From Sphingobacterium sp. xlx-96 (lineage in GTDB: Bacteria > Bacteroidota > Bacteroidia > Sphingobacteriales > Sphingobacteriaceae), in NCBI RefSeq assembly GCF_011007365.1, contig NZ_WFKM01000008.1, positions 62,001 to 126,000 on the forward strand: a stretch of DNA of 64,000 nucleotides, written 5' to 3'. Made by a program: the position numbers and the translations under genes. The notes below the pieces were generated by a model. It searched no databases. It was given only the letters and a program-made list of their open reading frames with translations, and was not told where the DNA came from. Shown one piece after another: positions 62,197-64,000 of the stretch; the first letter of the stretch is position 1, and every line of letters begins with the position of its first letter.

Positions 62197-63687
62197 GTGA
62201 GACAAAAAATATTTCATATTGCAATCGTTCTTATGAGCTTTGTATTGCATGCGCATTCGCAATCCAAGCCTAATATAATTTTCATCTTAGCGGATGATTT
62301 AGGTTATGGTGATTTGCGAAGCTTCAATCCAGAAGGGAAGATACCCACACCGAATTTGGATAAGCTAGCTTCACGGGGGATGCGATTCACTAATGCCCAT
62401 GCCAGTTCTGCCGTATGTACACCATCACGGTATAGTATTATTACAGGACGATATCCATGGCGATCAAAATTACAGAAGGGCGTTCTCTTTGGATTTGATG
62501 CCCCACTAATAGAACCCGATAGGACTACTGTTGCATCCTTTCTTCAGGACAACGGTTACTTTACCACAGCTATAGGCAAGTGGCACTTAGGTCTGGAATG
62601 GGCCATTACAGATTCTACACGTACAGATGGTTGGGGAATAGATTATACCAAACCCATTAAAGGAGGGCCAAATACTCTGGGGTTTAATTATTTCTATGGT
62701 ATCAGTGCTTCTTTGGATATGCCTCCGTTTATTTTTATCGAAAATGAGTATACACTCGGTGTACCCACTGTCACTAAAAAATGGGTCAGAGAAGGGCCTG
62801 CCGAGAAAGATTTTGAAGCCCAAAAGGTACTTGCTTCCATCACACATAAGGCGCAGCAAGTTATTTATAACCAGGTAAAAGAGCAAAAGCCTTTTTTTAT
62901 GTATATTGCTTTGACCTCCCCACACACCCCTATATTACCTACAGAAAAGTTTAAAGGTAAAAGTGGTGTTACGGACTATGGAGACTTTGTTATGGAGACG
63001 GATTGGGCGGTGGGGCAAGTCATGAAAACCTTAGATTCGTTGGGCGTAGCGGACAATACCCTAGTGTTTTTTACGAGTGATAATGGTTTTGCGCCTTACG
63101 TACTTAGGACCCACAATGTTGAAAGTTTAGGTCATTACCCAAGCAATAACTTGCGTGGATATAAAGCAGATGTGTGGGATGGAGGGCATCGTGTACCGCT
63201 GATCGTAAGTTGGCCGGATCAAGTCAAGGGTGGTAGCGTTAATCACAGTGTTATTTCCTTAACAGATTTTATGGCCACCTGTGCCGATATTTTGAACAAA
63301 AAGCTGCCAGAGGATGCCGCCGAGGATAGTTATAGCCTATTACCGTATTTATTAAGTGCTTCAGATAAGGCCGTTAGAGCTGCCGTCGTCGCACAATCTC
63401 ATGATGGCAATTTTTCAATCCAGCAAGGAAAATGGAAATTAATCCTGGGTCCTGGGTCAGGAGGGTGGGCGGCTCCCAAAAATGAAGAAGCTTATAGACA
63501 AGGTTTACCTTCCGTTCAGCTTTATGATATGGTGTCTGATATTTCCGAGAAAAAAAATTTAGCGTATCGACACCCTGAAGTTGTGACAGATTTGATGAAA
63601 TTATTGGAGCAATATGTCGCTCAGGGAAGAAGTACTCCCGGTAAGCCCTTACAAAATGCGGTACAGGTTGATATTTGGAAAAAGTAA
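62197..63687 (+). CDS. Secreted sulfatase (S1 family)
   Basis: The 496-residue protein starts at GTG and has a signal peptide (HIAIVLMSFVLHAHSQ). The core has metal-binding LADDLGYGD (D33, D34), the formylglycine motif CTPSR (C74), GKWHLGLE, and FFTSDNGFAPYV. It shares most motifs with the sulfatase at 37200-38717 (GRYPWR, GKSGxxDYGD-type segments), suggesting related substrates. It lies 83 bases after the GH36-like gene in the fucosidase operon, so it probably removes sulfate esters from the fucose-containing glycan. It needs a formylglycine-generating enzyme encoded elsewhere. Confidence 0.93.
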   Translation: MRQKIFHIAIVLMSFVLHAHSQSKPNIIFILADDLGYGDLRSFNPEGKIPTPNLDKLASRGMRFTNAHASSAVCTPSRYSIITGRYPWRSKLQKGVLFGFDAPLIEPDRTTVASFLQDNGYFTTAIGKWHLGLEWAITDSTRTDGWGIDYTKPIKGGPNTLGFNYFYGISASLDMPPFIFIENEYTLGVPTVTKKWVREGPAEKDFEAQKVLASITHKAQQVIYNQVKEQKPFFMYIALTSPHTPILPTEKFKGKSGVTDYGDFVMETDWAVGQVMKTLDSLGVADNTLVFFTSDNGFAPYVLRTHNVESLGHYPSNNLRGYKADVWDGGHRVPLIVSWPDQVKGGSVNHSVISLTDFMATCADILNKKLPEDAAEDSYSLLPYLLSASDKAVRAAVVAQSHDGNFSIQQGKWKLILGPGSGGWAAPKNEEAYRQGLPSVQLYDMVSDISEKKNLAYRHPEVVTDLMKLLEQYVAQGRSTPGKPLQNAVQVDIWKK

Positions 63688-63718
63688 GACTATATTGATT
63701 GCAATAAATAATTTTTAG

Positions 63719-64000
63719 ATGAAAAGAAGTAACTTATATTTTTCTTTTATTTTTTTGGTATTTATCTTCTTCGCGTCGTCAGACACCTTAGATGCACAAG
63801 AGCGACGCCCTAATATCATTGTATTTTTGGTAGATGATATGGGATGGATGGATACATCAGTACCTTTCGGTGATAGTGTAATGGCATTGAACAGGATATA
63901 CCGTACGCCCAATATGGAGCGATTAGCCAGAGAGGGAATGAAATTTACAAATGCCTACGCAACTCCTGTCTGCACACCTACACGGGTCAGCCTATTGACA
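63719..64000 (+). CDS. Sulfatase, N-terminal part (runs off the window)
   Basis: The ATG at 63719 opens a frame that continues to the window's end (94 codons). A signal peptide (LYFSFIFLVFIFFASSDTLDAQ) is followed by PNIIVFLVDDMGWMDTSVPFG, YRTPNMERLAREGMKFTNAY and the formylglycine motif CTPTR (C85), so this is a second S1 sulfatase of the same operon. The motif has threonine in place of the serine in the two other sulfatases, so it probably belongs to a different subfamily with a different sulfate position. The C-terminal catalytic part is not visible. Confidence 0.88.
   Translation, partial: MKRSNLYFSFIFLVFIFFASSDTLDAQERRPNIIVFLVDDMGWMDTSVPFGDSVMALNRIYRTPNMERLAREGMKFTNAYATPVCTPTRVSLLT

Noticed and set aside
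1..64000. CRISPR arrays, insertion sequences, integrases, prophage genes, rRNA or tRNA genes.
   Set aside because: Scanning the gaps found no repeat-spacer pattern, no transposase or integrase frame and no tRNA or rRNA signature.

Overview
The window looks like chromosome of a Bacteroidetes bacterium, most likely Sphingobacteriaceae (Sphingobacterium/Pedobacter type). The reasons are a SusC/SusD pair with an ECF sigma factor and FecR-type anti-sigma, a type IX secretion (T9SS) type B sorting domain, a DUF5686-like protein, several promoters fitting the Bacteroidetes TTG / TAnnTTTG consensus, weak Shine-Dalgarno sites, and low-to-moderate GC. No rRNA, tRNA, CRISPR array, insertion sequence or prophage was seen.

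Layout. 1-3.2 kb: end of a nuo operon (nuoL C-terminus, nuoM, nuoN). 3.3-11.9 kb: housekeeping genes (DUF5686-like outer-membrane protein, enoyl-CoA hydratase, AI-2E family permease, phosphopantetheinyl transferase, dcd, prfB with an intact programmed +1 frameshift, pgi). 12.3-15.6 kb: three consecutive secreted proteins, the last with a T9SS type B C-terminal domain. 15.7-23.5 kb: tail-specific protease, TPR protein, rarA, a DnaQ-like exonuclease, mannose-1-phosphate guanylyltransferase and a UDP-sugar dehydrogenase. 23.6-30.7 kb: an AraC regulator followed by two pilin-like proteins, a PapD-like chaperone, a two-part adhesin-like protein and a 947-residue usher-like outer-membrane protein. 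I read this as a divergent chaperone-usher-type fimbrial locus, and it is the best candidate here for an undescribed system. 30.9-35.2 kb: an orphan membrane protein, bestrophin, a decayed TauE/SafE exporter, a persulfide dioxygenase/rhodanese and a PepSY-like repeat protein. 35.3-42.4 kb (minus strand): GNAT, SGNH hydrolase, sulfatase, PNPOx-like protein, BCCT transporter and an orphan. 42.7-64 kb: an Oar-like TonB-dependent receptor diverging from a large polysaccharide utilisation locus that runs off the right edge.

How the genes work together. In the polysaccharide locus the ECF sigma, FecR and STN-containing SusC should form a trans-envelope signalling chain that controls SusC/SusD and two surface lipoproteins. 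Beyond a strong terminator, a second AraC-type regulator diverges from an operon with a GH29 alpha-L-fucosidase, a beta-propeller hydrolase, a GH36-like hydrolase and two sulfatases. The enzyme set points to a fucose-containing sulfated glycan, either algal fucan or host mucin type. In the fimbrial locus, order, signal peptides, the internal terminator after the second pilin and that pilin's own promoter all fit a pilus operon in which the major subunit is made in excess over chaperone, tip protein and usher.

Limits. All family calls come from reading motifs and architecture by eye; no database search was run.
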